A stretch of 5,058 bases of DNA from SFLA01 sp045533895 (GTDB lineage Bacteria; Bacillota; Clostridia; Oscillospirales; CAG-382): assembly GCA_045533895.1 (NCBI GenBank), contig JAZSIT010000108.1, positions 1 to 5,058 of the forward strand, read 5' to 3'. Made by a program: the position numbers and the translations under genes. This document shows, one piece after another, positions 1 to 5,058 of the stretch (the first letter of the stretch is position 1; each line of letters opens with the position of its first letter). Below the pieces are notes generated by a model that was not told the origin of the DNA, did no database searches, and saw only the letters and a list, made by a program, of their open reading frames with translations.

Positions 1-909
1 TATCATGCTTCTGCTTACTCCGCATTCAAGGAGTGCTTCGGCATACGCCTTTCTTGCTTCGGCACTCATATTTTTTACCACCTTCTCATCGCAGGCGTAT
101 TCAATATCCCTGCAGAGAAGTATATATGCCGCCCACACCAACGGGTTAAACCAGTGAAGTGTGAGAACGGCGTAACCAATGGGCTTTATCCAATGGTCCT
201 TGCGTTTTAAGTGCGCTCTTTCGTGAGCGATGACGTGGGCTTCGGTCTCTGCCGAAAGTCCAAAGGGCAGATATATTCTGGGGCGGAAAAATCCCAGTAT
301 AAAGGGTGAACCCACCGCTTCGCTTTTGCGTATATCCTTTCCCTCCGGAACCGAAAAGGATATTCGCTTTTTAAGAAGCAGATAGTTTATCACTGCGTAT
401 GCAGCAAGCGCCGCCATACCGCACACCCACACTATACTTCCAATCTTGGTAACGGTTTGCAATATGTTGGTCTCTTTACCGTTTTCGGTTACCGTTGCCG
501 TGGATTGGATAATGGGGTTTACTTTGTTATCGATAATTCCGATACCGCTGTGGATATATTCCTCCGGATATGTGTTTATAACCGGCATATCGGGAACATT
601 ATCGTCGGGAACATTATCGTCGGGAACGGTAGGAGGAACTACGGGTTCATGGTTTTCGGGCGGTGTTACGGGAAGTGCAACCTCTCCGTATACCGATTCG
701 GGAATAACCGTTTCTCTGCTGGGAACAAGGCTCAAAGCGCTCTCCAGCGAAAAGGGCAGTACCAGACGCAAGCCGACCATGCCCCACAGCAGACAGCATA
801 TCCACTTTGGCGCACGTTTGCGTATTACAAGCCTTACCAACAATACTGCGGCAATAAGCCAGCCTGCGGTAATGCTCAAATTAAGTACATCCAAGAATAA
901 ATTTTCCAC
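1..909 (-). CDS. M56 family (BlaR1/MecR1-like) membrane zinc metallopeptidase, 3'-truncated by the window edge
   Basis: The visible 303 residues form the N-terminal membrane and protease part of a BlaR1/MecR1-type protein. The frame is still open at base 1, so the C-terminus is missing. Hydrophobic segments lie near residues 11-29, 36-53, 156-179 and 245-266. The zinc motif HERAH is at 229-233 (HExxH, catalytic E230), and DIEYACDE at 268-275 contains the likely third ligand E270. Both motifs sit where M56 enzymes carry them, with the protease region between membrane segments 3 and 4. A loop of about 100 residues (about 54-155), probably outside the cell, separates segments 2 and 3 and contains a short VPDDN repeat. 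The GTG start at 907-909 is chosen because GAGGAGGG (916-923, minus strand) lies 6 nt upstream. Known relatives cleave or inactivate a BlaI/MecI repressor after sensing a signal. The sensor domain here, if present, is outside the window, so beta-lactam sensing is not shown. The gene has its own promoter. Confidence 0.9.
   Translation of the reverse strand, partial: MENLFLDVLNLSITAGWLIAAVLLVRLVIRKRAPKWICCLLWGMVGLRLVLPFSLESALSLVPSRETVIPESVYGEVALPVTPPENHEPVVPPTVPDDNVPDDNVPDMPVINTYPEEYIHSGIGIIDNKVNPIIQSTATVTENGKETNILQTVTKIGSIVWVCGMAALAAYAVINYLLLKKRISFSVPEGKDIRKSEAVGSPFILGFFRPRIYLPFGLSAETEAHVIAHERAHLKRKDHWIKPIGYAVLTLHWFNPLVWAAYILLCRDIEYACDEKVVKNMSAEARKAYAEALLECGVSRSMI
592..627 (-). repeat. Short in-frame tandem repeat (15-bp unit) in the M56 gene
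   Basis: Two identical 15-bp copies (plus strand gggaacattatcgtc, 592-606 and 607-621) are followed by a partial third copy starting gggaac at 622. On the coding strand they encode VPDDN-VPDDN, preceded by PPTVP and followed by VPDMP. The block lies in the predicted loop between membrane segments 2 and 3. The unit is a multiple of three, so copy-number change would keep the reading frame. Confidence 0.85.
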
Positions 910-945
910 TTGCGTCCCTCCTCGTCTACTTCATTCGACACATAA

Positions 946-974
946 AGTCTAACACAATAGACCGCTTTTGTCAA
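946..974 (-). promoter_or_regulatory. Sigma-A-type promoter of the M56 protease gene
   Basis: On the minus strand, a perfect -35 TTGACA (969-974) is followed by a 17-nt spacer and a -10 TAGACT (946-951, 4 of 6 to consensus). Predicted transcription would begin near 939, giving a leader of about 30 nt before the GTG at 909. It lies just downstream of the terminator of the preceding unit, so the M56 gene appears to be transcribed independently. Confidence 0.75.
947..962. promoter_or_regulatory. Inverted repeat GTCTA-N6-TAGAC overlapping the M56 promoter; possible repressor operator
   Basis: Perfect 5-bp arms at 947-951 and 958-962 flank 6 nt. The dyad covers most of the -10 box and part of the spacer, where a bound repressor would block RNA polymerase. 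A further GTCTA lies at 924-928 in the leader. M56/BlaR1 genes are commonly controlled by a BlaI/MecI-type repressor binding a dyad at the promoter. Assigning this dyad to such a regulator is an inference, and no repressor gene is visible in the window. Confidence 0.45.
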
Positions 975-1004
975 GAGGTAATTTGATGAATTTTTTGTAA
1001 ACAT

Positions 1005-1036
1005 AAAAAACACCGACTTTTTCAGGCAAAAGTCGG
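1005..1036 (-). terminator. Rho-independent terminator of the nadE-lipoprotein unit
   Basis: A 9-bp perfect stem (plus strand ccgactttt at 1013-1021 and aaaagtcgg at 1028-1036) has a 6-nt loop. Read on the minus strand it is followed by TG and then six T residues (1010-1005). It starts 10 nt after the lipoprotein stop codon. The plus-strand side has no T tract after the stem, so it acts on the minus strand. Confidence 0.9.
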
Positions 1037-1046
1037 CATATCACAG

Positions 1047-1385
1047 CTATTCTGTTTTTATAAGTTCCCAGCTGCCCACAAAAAGGCTTCCTTCCTTTTC
1101 CGCTACCGCGTTTGTGCCGAAAAAGGGCAGGGAATCCAACCCGTAGTCTTCGGCAAAATCTGTTTCCGTGCAGGTGACAGTAAGCAGACTATCGGAATAT
1201 TCGTAATCAAATTCAATTTCTATTCCCGCCACGTTTATCATACCGGTGCCGCCCGAATAAAAATATATTGTTACGTCATTACCGTATTTCCACACGGTAT
1301 CCCCAAGTGTGAACTCCTCATCGCCGCAACCGCAAAGCAATACCGCTATAACAAAAATCAAAACAAATACGCTTTTAATCTTCAT
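1047..1385 (-). CDS. Small predicted lipoprotein of unknown function
   Basis: The product is 112 residues. It starts with MKIK, a hydrophobic stretch at residues 5-17, then L17-C18-G19-C20, which fits a type II signal peptide with lipidation at C20, followed by acidic GDEE. The mature part of about 90 residues is acidic and rich in aromatic and beta-branched residues (for example VWKYGNDVTIYFYSGG and SWELIKTE). This suggests a small beta-barrel or lipocalin-like fold; that is only an impression and no family is recognised with confidence. The ATG at 1383-1385 is preferred over an in-frame start at 1436 because GGAGG (1395-1399, minus strand) lies 9 nt upstream and the signal peptide then begins at residue 1. 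The start lies inside the end of nadE, overlapping it by 11 nt, so translation is probably coupled to nadE. The terminator follows directly. It likely sits on the outer face of the cell membrane; its role is unknown. Confidence 0.75.
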   Translation of the reverse strand: MKIKSVFVLIFVIAVLLCGCGDEEFTLGDTVWKYGNDVTIYFYSGGTGMINVAGIEIEFDYEYSDSLLTVTCTETDFAEDYGLDSLPFFGTNAVAEKEGSLFVGSWELIKTE

Positions 1386-2100
1386 AACGGTACGCCTCCA
1401 TACGTTTGTGCTGTGTCCGCAAATGGAATTTTTCAATTATCTCGGTGCTTTTTGGGTCCGTTTTTCCCGTAAGCAGATATTCATCCACCGCCGCGTAGGT
1501 AATACCCATATCGTCTTCGTCTGTCTGACCCTCGTAAAGTCCCGCAGAGGGCGGTTTTTTTATAATATTCTCCGGCGCATCAAGATACCGCAAAAACTCA
1601 TACACCTCGGTAACCGTCAGATCTGAAATGGGGTTAAGGTCGTATGCGCCGTCTCCCCATTTTGTAAAATATCCAAGGTGATATTCACATCTGTTTCCCG
1701 TGCCTGCAACAAGATATCCCAGCGACTGCCCCAAGGCATACAGCGTGGTCATACGCAAACGGGGCTGTATGTTGGAAAGGGCGGGGGATGAAAGAGCTTG
1801 TCCGTCCAGCGCAGAAACAAGAGCGGTCTTTGTATCCGAAAGATCCACAACAATATTTTTTATGCCAAACTTTTCTGCGGCGGCGTATGCGTCTATCATA
1901 TCCGTGCCGTAGTTTTGGGTGCTGTGGCATGGCATAATTACGCCGAGTACGTTGTCCGTAGCGTGCTTGCATATAGCGGAAACCAGCGTGCAATCCTTTC
2001 CGCCGCTGTTGCCGTATACTATTCCCTTGGCGCCCGATGATAAAAGTATTTCCTTTACCCACGCGGCGCGTTTTTCAAGTTCAAGGGCGTAATCTCTCAT
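1375..2100 (-). CDS. nadE: NH3-dependent NAD+ synthetase
   Basis: This cytosolic enzyme converts deamido-NAD+ (nicotinate adenine dinucleotide) to NAD+ using ATP and ammonia, the last step of NAD+ synthesis. The 241-residue product has the ATP-pyrophosphatase P-loop as SGGKDC (residues 32-37), NIQPRLRM (110-117), TGNRCEYHLGYFTKWGDG (134-151), NPISDL (156-161) and PPSAGLYEGQTDEDD (183-197), all close to NadE signatures in the expected order. There is no glutaminase (nitrilase) domain, so it should depend on free ammonia or a separate amidotransferase. The length is near the usual 240-275 residues. The frame can be extended to a TTG at 2124, but that codon overlaps the -10 box. ATG 2098-2100 has GAGGTGAT 7 nt upstream and is chosen. 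The P-loop has Cys where Ser is usual. It is the first gene of a minus-strand unit with the lipoprotein gene, divergent from a sirtuin gene. Confidence 0.93.
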   Translation of the reverse strand: MRDYALELEKRAAWVKEILLSSGAKGIVYGNSGGKDCTLVSAICKHATDNVLGVIMPCHSTQNYGTDMIDAYAAAEKFGIKNIVVDLSDTKTALVSALDGQALSSPALSNIQPRLRMTTLYALGQSLGYLVAGTGNRCEYHLGYFTKWGDGAYDLNPISDLTVTEVYEFLRYLDAPENIIKKPPSAGLYEGQTDEDDMGITYAAVDEYLLTGKTDPKSTEIIEKFHLRTQHKRMEAYRYED

Positions 2101-2107
2101 TGCCTGC

Positions 2108-2115
2108 ATCACCTC
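2108..2115 (-). promoter_or_regulatory. Shine-Dalgarno site that fixes the nadE start
   Basis: GAGGTGAT on the minus strand matches the anti-SD complement AGGAGGTGATC and lies 7 nt before ATG 2100. The in-frame ATG at 2109 overlaps this site and so cannot use it, and the TTG at 2124 lies upstream of the predicted transcript start. Confidence 0.8.
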
Positions 2116-2123
2116 ACATACCA

Positions 2124-2152
2124 ATTATGAAGCAAATGCACAAAAATGTCAA
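2124..2152 (-). promoter_or_regulatory. Sigma-A-type promoter of nadE
   Basis: On the minus strand there is a perfect -35 TTGACA (2147-2152), a 17-nt spacer and a -10 CATAAT (2124-2129, 5 of 6). Transcription should begin near 2117, leaving a leader of only about 17 nt, just enough for the SD site. This makes a long regulatory leader such as a riboswitch unlikely for nadE. Confidence 0.82.
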
Positions 2153-2190
2153 GTATCGCCTTAAAAAAACGATAATTTTTGTTTTTGCAC

Positions 2191-2220
2191 TTTACAACAC
2201 CCGTTGTTTTGTGTTACAAT
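2191..2220 (+). promoter_or_regulatory. Sigma-A-type promoter of the sirtuin-ddl-murI operon
   Basis: A -35 TTTACA (2191-2196, 5 of 6) and -10 TACAAT (2215-2220, 5 of 6) are separated by 18 nt. A TG at 2212-2213 gives an extended -10 element. Transcription should begin near 2227, giving a leader of about 33 nt before GTG 2260. The small inverted repeat ACAAC-N4-GTTGT (2194-2207) starts within the -35 box and could be an operator, but the arms are short. Confidence 0.75.
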
Positions 2221-2244
2221 ATACTGCTAAAAACTCTTTATTTG

Positions 2245-2254
2245 AAGGCGGTGA
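2245..2254 (+). promoter_or_regulatory. Shine-Dalgarno site that fixes the sirtuin start
   Basis: AAGGCGGTGA matches the ideal AAGGAGGTGA at 9 of 10 positions and ends 5 nt before GTG 2260. The in-frame GTG at 2251 lies within this site, and the in-frame TTG at 2179 lies upstream of the promoter, so both are ruled out. Confidence 0.78.
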
Positions 2255-2259
2255 AAAGC

Positions 2260-2967
2260 GTGATAAACAGATTTCTGGAAATTGTGGAGGATTCTTCCCG
2301 TATAGTTTTCTTCGGGGGCGCAGGTGTATCAACTGAAAGCGGTATACCCGATTTCCGCGGCGAGAACGGTCTGTACGGTCTTGTGCCCGAGCAAATGATA
2401 AGCCACAGCTATTTTACCGCTTTTCCCGATAGGTTTTATGAGTTTTATCGTGCTAAAATGATATACCCTTCCGCGTTGCCAAACAACGCCCACAAGGCGT
2501 TAGCGTATCTTGAAGGACAGGGCAAACTCACTTCGGTAATCACCCAGAATATAGACGGTCTTCACCAAATGGCAGGCAGTAAAAAAGTGCTCGAATTACA
2601 CGGCTCGGTCCACCGCAACTACTGCACCAACTGTGGCAAATTCTACGGTGTGGAGCATATACTGTCCTCGGACTCTGTTCCCATGTGCGATTGCGGCGGT
2701 ATTATTAAGCCCGACGTGGTGCTGTACGAGGAACCCCTTGACAGTATGGTTATCAATTCCGCCATACGGGATATCACCCGTTGCGATACACTTATCGTAG
2801 GCGGAACTTCACTGGCGGTATATCCTGCCGCAGGGCTTATCAACTATTTTTGCGGTAAATATCTTGTTTTAATAAATAAAACTCCCACTCCGGCAGACAG
2901 TATGGCAGACGTTGTCATACGCGAGAATATCGGGGAAGTAATGGGAAAGCTTTTACAGGAGAATTAA
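2260..2967 (+). CDS. cobB: Sirtuin: NAD+-dependent protein deacetylase/deacylase (Sir2/CobB family)
   Basis: Sirtuins remove acyl groups from lysine side chains, cleaving NAD+ and releasing nicotinamide and O-acyl-ADP-ribose. The 235-residue product is the normal size for a bacterial single-domain sirtuin. Visible signatures are GAGVSTESGIPDFR (residues 20-33, NAD+ binding), TQNIDGLH (95-102), catalytic H114 in ELHGS, a zinc site formed by C122, C125, C143 and C145, KPDVVLYEE (150-158) and GGTSLAVYP (181-189). The Tyr-x-x-Arg pair that marks CobB/SIRT5-type desuccinylases is not evident around residues 60-64 (YEFYR). That points to a deacetylase of the type common in Firmicutes, which is an inference. 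Start GTG 2260 follows from the SD site. It is the first gene of an operon, 1 nt before ddl, and is divergent from nadE, which makes its co-substrate. The symbol cobB is generic for the family and does not imply a proven function here. Confidence 0.93.
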   Translation: MINRFLEIVEDSSRIVFFGGAGVSTESGIPDFRGENGLYGLVPEQMISHSYFTAFPDRFYEFYRAKMIYPSALPNNAHKALAYLEGQGKLTSVITQNIDGLHQMAGSKKVLELHGSVHRNYCTNCGKFYGVEHILSSDSVPMCDCGGIIKPDVVLYEEPLDSMVINSAIRDITRCDTLIVGGTSLAVYPAAGLINYFCGKYLVLINKTPTPADSMADVVIRENIGEVMGKLLQEN

Positions 2968-2968
2968 A

Positions 2969-4024
2969 ATGAACAAAACGGTTTGTCTCATCTTTGGCGG
3001 CGTTTCCAGCGAATACGCGGTGTCCTGCGTGTCCGCCGCCTGCGTCGCAGATAATATAAATAAACAGCAGTACGACGTACGCCTTATGGGTATCACTCCC
3101 GACGGAAAGTGGTATCTCTATTCCGGCGATACCGACAGTATGCGTAACCACACCTGGCTTGAGAAAACAGAGTTTCTTACTCCCGCCGTCATCTCTCCGT
3201 CCAAGACCCACCACGGCATTTTGCTTGAGGACGGCACGGTCATACACGTTGACGCAGTATTCCCCGTGCTTCACGGCAAAAACGGTGAGGACGGCACCAT
3301 GCAAGGTCTTCTCACCCTTGCGGGTATTCCTTACGTGGGCTGTAACACATATTCCTCTGCAGTTTGTATGGATAAGGTTACCACCAAGATCCTTTGTGAG
3401 AAGGTGGGTATACCCGTGGTGCCTTACGTATATTTTCGAAAAAACGACTTTGTTTTGAGTGATGCTGTTAAGGAATGTGAAGAAAATCTTTCTTACCCCA
3501 TGTTTGTAAAGCCCGCAAATGCAGGCTCATCTGTTGGTATTACCAAGGCAAACAACAGAGCAGAGCTGGAAAAGGGCTTTGCGGTCGCTTTTGATAACGA
3601 TTATAAGGTGCTGGTTGAGACCGGTGTTAAAAACGCCCGTGAGATAGAGGTGGCAATGCTTGGCAACAAAAACGCCGTTGCTTCCGTCTGCGGCGAGATA
3701 GCTCCCGGTGCGGATTTTTATGATTATGAGACGAAGTACGTTTCGGACACCGCCAGCTATTACGTTCCTGCACGTATTTCCGATACTCTTTCGGATACTA
3801 TCCGTGCATGTGCGGAGAAGATATACCGCGTGCTTGACTGCGCCGGACTTTCCAGAGTAGACTTTTTCCTTGATGAAAATGACATATTATACTTTAACGA
3901 GATAAATACCATTCCCGGCTTCACTCCCATAAGCATGTATCCCGGTCTTATTGGCAAATGCGGCTATACCTATGCTTCCCTTATAGAAAAGCTTATTGAT
4001 CTTGCCTGCGAGGAAAAGCTATGA
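2969..4024 (+). CDS. ddl: D-alanine--D-alanine ligase
   Basis: This ATP-grasp enzyme of the cytosol joins two D-alanines to make the dipeptide added to the peptidoglycan precursor by MurF. The 351-residue product has the N-terminal GGVSSE motif with E15 (equivalent to the E. coli DdlB glutamate that holds the first D-Ala), HGKNGEDG (102-109), KPANAGSSVG (181-190), the omega-loop FYDYETKY (250-257), R296 and D298 in SRVDFF, and NEINTIPGFT (310-319) carrying metal ligands. The omega-loop tyrosine motif is that of D-Ala-D-Ala ligases and not of VanA-type D-lactate ligases, so no vancomycin-resistance role is indicated. AGGAG (2957-2961) lies 7 nt before the ATG, and only 1 nt separates the gene from the sirtuin stop. 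Its TGA overlaps the murI ATG by 4 nt (ATGA). All catalytic signatures look intact. Confidence 0.96.
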   Translation: MNKTVCLIFGGVSSEYAVSCVSAACVADNINKQQYDVRLMGITPDGKWYLYSGDTDSMRNHTWLEKTEFLTPAVISPSKTHHGILLEDGTVIHVDAVFPVLHGKNGEDGTMQGLLTLAGIPYVGCNTYSSAVCMDKVTTKILCEKVGIPVVPYVYFRKNDFVLSDAVKECEENLSYPMFVKPANAGSSVGITKANNRAELEKGFAVAFDNDYKVLVETGVKNAREIEVAMLGNKNAVASVCGEIAPGADFYDYETKYVSDTASYYVPARISDTLSDTIRACAEKIYRVLDCAGLSRVDFFLDENDILYFNEINTIPGFTPISMYPGLIGKCGYTYASLIEKLIDLACEEKL

Positions 4025-4815
4025 TAGGAATATTCGATTCAGGTCTGGGCGGACTCACCGCAGTGGAGGAACTGCGTAAGGCAATGCCCAATGCTGATTT
4101 TATTTATTTCGGAGATACCGCCCGTATCCCTTACGGAACCCGAAGTGTGGATACAATACGTAATTACGCTTTGCAGGACTGCCGTTTTCTTATGTCTCAG
4201 GGTGTTACCTCCATACTCGTTGCCTGCGGTACCGTAAGCACCAACGCTTTGGATATTATACGTGCCACCTTTCCCGTTCCCGTTGTGGGCGTGGTTGAGG
4301 GTGCGGCAAAAAAAGCGGCGTGTATCGCAAAAAAAGGCAGGGGCAGAGTGCTTGTTCTGGGCACTCCCGCTACAATAAAAAGCGGTGCTTTTGCAAAAGC
4401 GGTTAAGGAAAAGGGCTGTGACGAGGTTTTAAGCATACCTTGTCCCATGTTCGTTCCCCTTGCGGAAAACGGTTACACCACCGTAAAGCATATTCCGGCT
4501 TTGGAGATTGCAAAGGAATACCTTGCTCCCGCTTTTGATTTTGCGCCCGATGCTGTCATTCTCGGCTGTACCCATTACCCCTTGCTTGCAGAGGTAATTT
4601 CATATCTTTTACCCAACAGCGTGCTGGTATCCAGCGGCGCAGAGGCGGTAAATCAGTTAAAAGAAATGCTTATATCAAGCTGCGGTGAACAAACCGGCGG
4701 CGGAAAGGGCAGATATTTCGTGTCCGACGGAGTGGAGGGCTTTGCGGAAAACGCGCGTCGTTTCTTGCATGCTCCCCTTTCGGAAGTCACGGCAATAGAT
4801 ATCAACAGTTATTAA
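4021..4815 (+). CDS. murI: Glutamate racemase
   Basis: This cofactor-independent cytosolic enzyme interconverts L- and D-glutamate, supplying D-Glu for MurD in peptidoglycan synthesis. The 264-residue length is typical. Visible signatures are FDSGLGG (5-11, with D6 and S7), GDTARIPYG (31-39), the first catalytic cysteine C69 in VACGTVS, CPMFVPLAENG (141-151) and the second catalytic cysteine C183 in LGCTHYPLL. The residue after C69 is Gly where many MurI enzymes have Asn (CNT). From memory this CGTVS form is found in other Clostridia, so it is probably a lineage variant and not a defect. GAGGA (4010-4014), inside the end of ddl, lies 6 nt before the ATG, and the 4-nt overlap implies coupled translation. 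Together with Ddl it makes the D-amino-acid components of the stem peptide. Confidence 0.95.
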   Translation: MIGIFDSGLGGLTAVEELRKAMPNADFIYFGDTARIPYGTRSVDTIRNYALQDCRFLMSQGVTSILVACGTVSTNALDIIRATFPVPVVGVVEGAAKKAACIAKKGRGRVLVLGTPATIKSGAFAKAVKEKGCDEVLSIPCPMFVPLAENGYTTVKHIPALEIAKEYLAPAFDFAPDAVILGCTHYPLLAEVISYLLPNSVLVSSGAEAVNQLKEMLISSCGEQTGGGKGRYFVSDGVEGFAENARRFLHAPLSEVTAIDINSY

Positions 4816-4822
4816 TCAAAAA

Positions 4823-5058
4823 ATGAAAATTCCCGTAATTGTAAACATAAAAACAGAGCGCAGCAGTCACGACCCTATGCATATAGATACCCCTCGGGTG
4901 GAGGTTCGTACCGCCAAGGTAAACGGCTATATGCACCGTACCAAAAAGGGACTTACCTGCGTGTTTTCGGAAGACGATAAGGATACCGTAACCACCGTAT
5001 CCACTTTGGGTAAAAATCTGGTTTCGGTTAATAAAATAGGCGATTTCAATTCCCTTAT
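4823..5058 (+). CDS. DUF1934 (YwiB-like, calycin-fold) protein, 5' part only
   Basis: The first 78 residues are visible and the frame runs open off the window. The sequence begins MKIPVIVNIKTER and continues with VEVRTAKVNGYMHRTKKG, CVFSEDDKDTVTTVS and LVSVNKIGDFNSL. Alternating beta-strand character with a glycine-tyrosine turn and the VSVNKIG segment resembles DUF1934 proteins (YwiB of Bacillus subtilis type). These are small predicted calycin-like beta-barrels of unknown function. The assignment is by recalled pattern and covers only part of the domain. The ATG at 4823 lies 7 nt after the murI stop. No convincing SD site precedes it, so it may rely on translational coupling to murI; the next in-frame ATG, codon 19, also lacks one. 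No promoter is apparent, so it is taken as the fourth gene of the operon. Confidence 0.65.
   Translation, partial: MKIPVIVNIKTERSSHDPMHIDTPRVEVRTAKVNGYMHRTKKGLTCVFSEDDKDTVTTVSTLGKNLVSVNKIGDFNSL

Noticed and set aside
446..952. Two overlapping plus-strand open frames (446-952 and 457-900) opposite the M56 gene
   Set aside because: They are antisense to a clear M56 coding frame with conserved motifs, have low-complexity Gly/Ser/Thr content coming from the repeat, and have no SD site.
995..1009. A 15-base string, ttgtaaacataaaaa, that also occurs at 4839-4853
   Set aside because: One copy is in an intergenic terminator flank and the other is inside a coding region. It is AT-rich with no flanking similarity or dyad, so it is most likely chance.
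2101..2124. Extending nadE to the TTG at 2124 or the ATG at 2109
   Set aside because: The TTG lies inside the -10 box and upstream of the predicted transcript start. The ATG at 2109 overlaps the SD site that serves ATG 2100.
2179..2259. Extending the sirtuin N-terminus to the TTG at 2179 or the GTG at 2251
   Set aside because: The first would put the start upstream of the promoter, and the second lies within the SD site. GTG 2260 gives the normal sirtuin length and N-terminus.
2101..2259. Possible riboswitch (for example NAD+-sensing) before nadE or the sirtuin
   Set aside because: The predicted leaders are about 17 and 33 nt, too short for a riboswitch aptamer, and no conserved structure is visible.
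2969..4024. Possibility that the ligase is a VanA/VanC-type resistance ligase
   Set aside because: The omega-loop FYDYETKY is that of ordinary D-Ala-D-Ala ligases, and no vanH, vanX or vanT-like gene is nearby.

Overview
The window looks like chromosomal DNA of a low-to-mid GC Gram-positive bacterium of class Clostridia, probably an Oscillospiraceae/Ruminococcaceae-like gut lineage. This is inferred from near-consensus sigma-A promoters, strong Shine-Dalgarno sites, GTG starts, a clostridial-type M56 (BlaR1-like) membrane protease and a DUF1934 gene next to murI. No phylogenetic test could be run. There is no sign of a mobile element, CRISPR array, tRNA or rRNA.

Layout. The left part reads on the minus strand. 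At the window edge is a 3'-truncated M56/BlaR1-like protease gene (1-909) with its own promoter (946-974), which overlaps a dyad that looks like an operator. Upstream of it, on the same strand, lies a two-gene unit: nadE (1375-2100) followed by a small lipoprotein gene (1047-1385) that overlaps the nadE stop by 11 nt. A clear intrinsic terminator (1005-1036) ends this unit. The right part reads on the plus strand as a tight operon: a sirtuin (2260-2967), ddl (2969-4024), murI (4021-4815) and the start of a DUF1934/YwiB-like gene (4823 to the window end). The two units diverge from a 159-bp region (2101-2259) that holds one recognisable sigma-A promoter in each direction.

How the genes fit together. 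Ddl (D-Ala-D-Ala ligase) and MurI (glutamate racemase) supply the D-amino-acid parts of the peptidoglycan stem peptide, so the plus-strand operon is a cell-wall precursor operon led by a sirtuin. NadE makes NAD+ and the divergent sirtuin consumes it, so the shared intergenic region could link NAD+ supply and use. The M56 protein belongs to a family whose known members (BlaR1/MecR1) sense cell-wall-active antibiotics, but its C-terminal sensor region lies outside the window.

Three starts were set from promoter and SD evidence rather than from the longest open frame: nadE at ATG 2100 (an upstream TTG lies inside the -10 box), the sirtuin at GTG 2260, and the lipoprotein at ATG 1385. I found no convincing undescribed system. 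The points most worth a second look are the M56 promoter dyad, the divergent NAD+ synthase/sirtuin arrangement and the sirtuin-ddl-murI operon.
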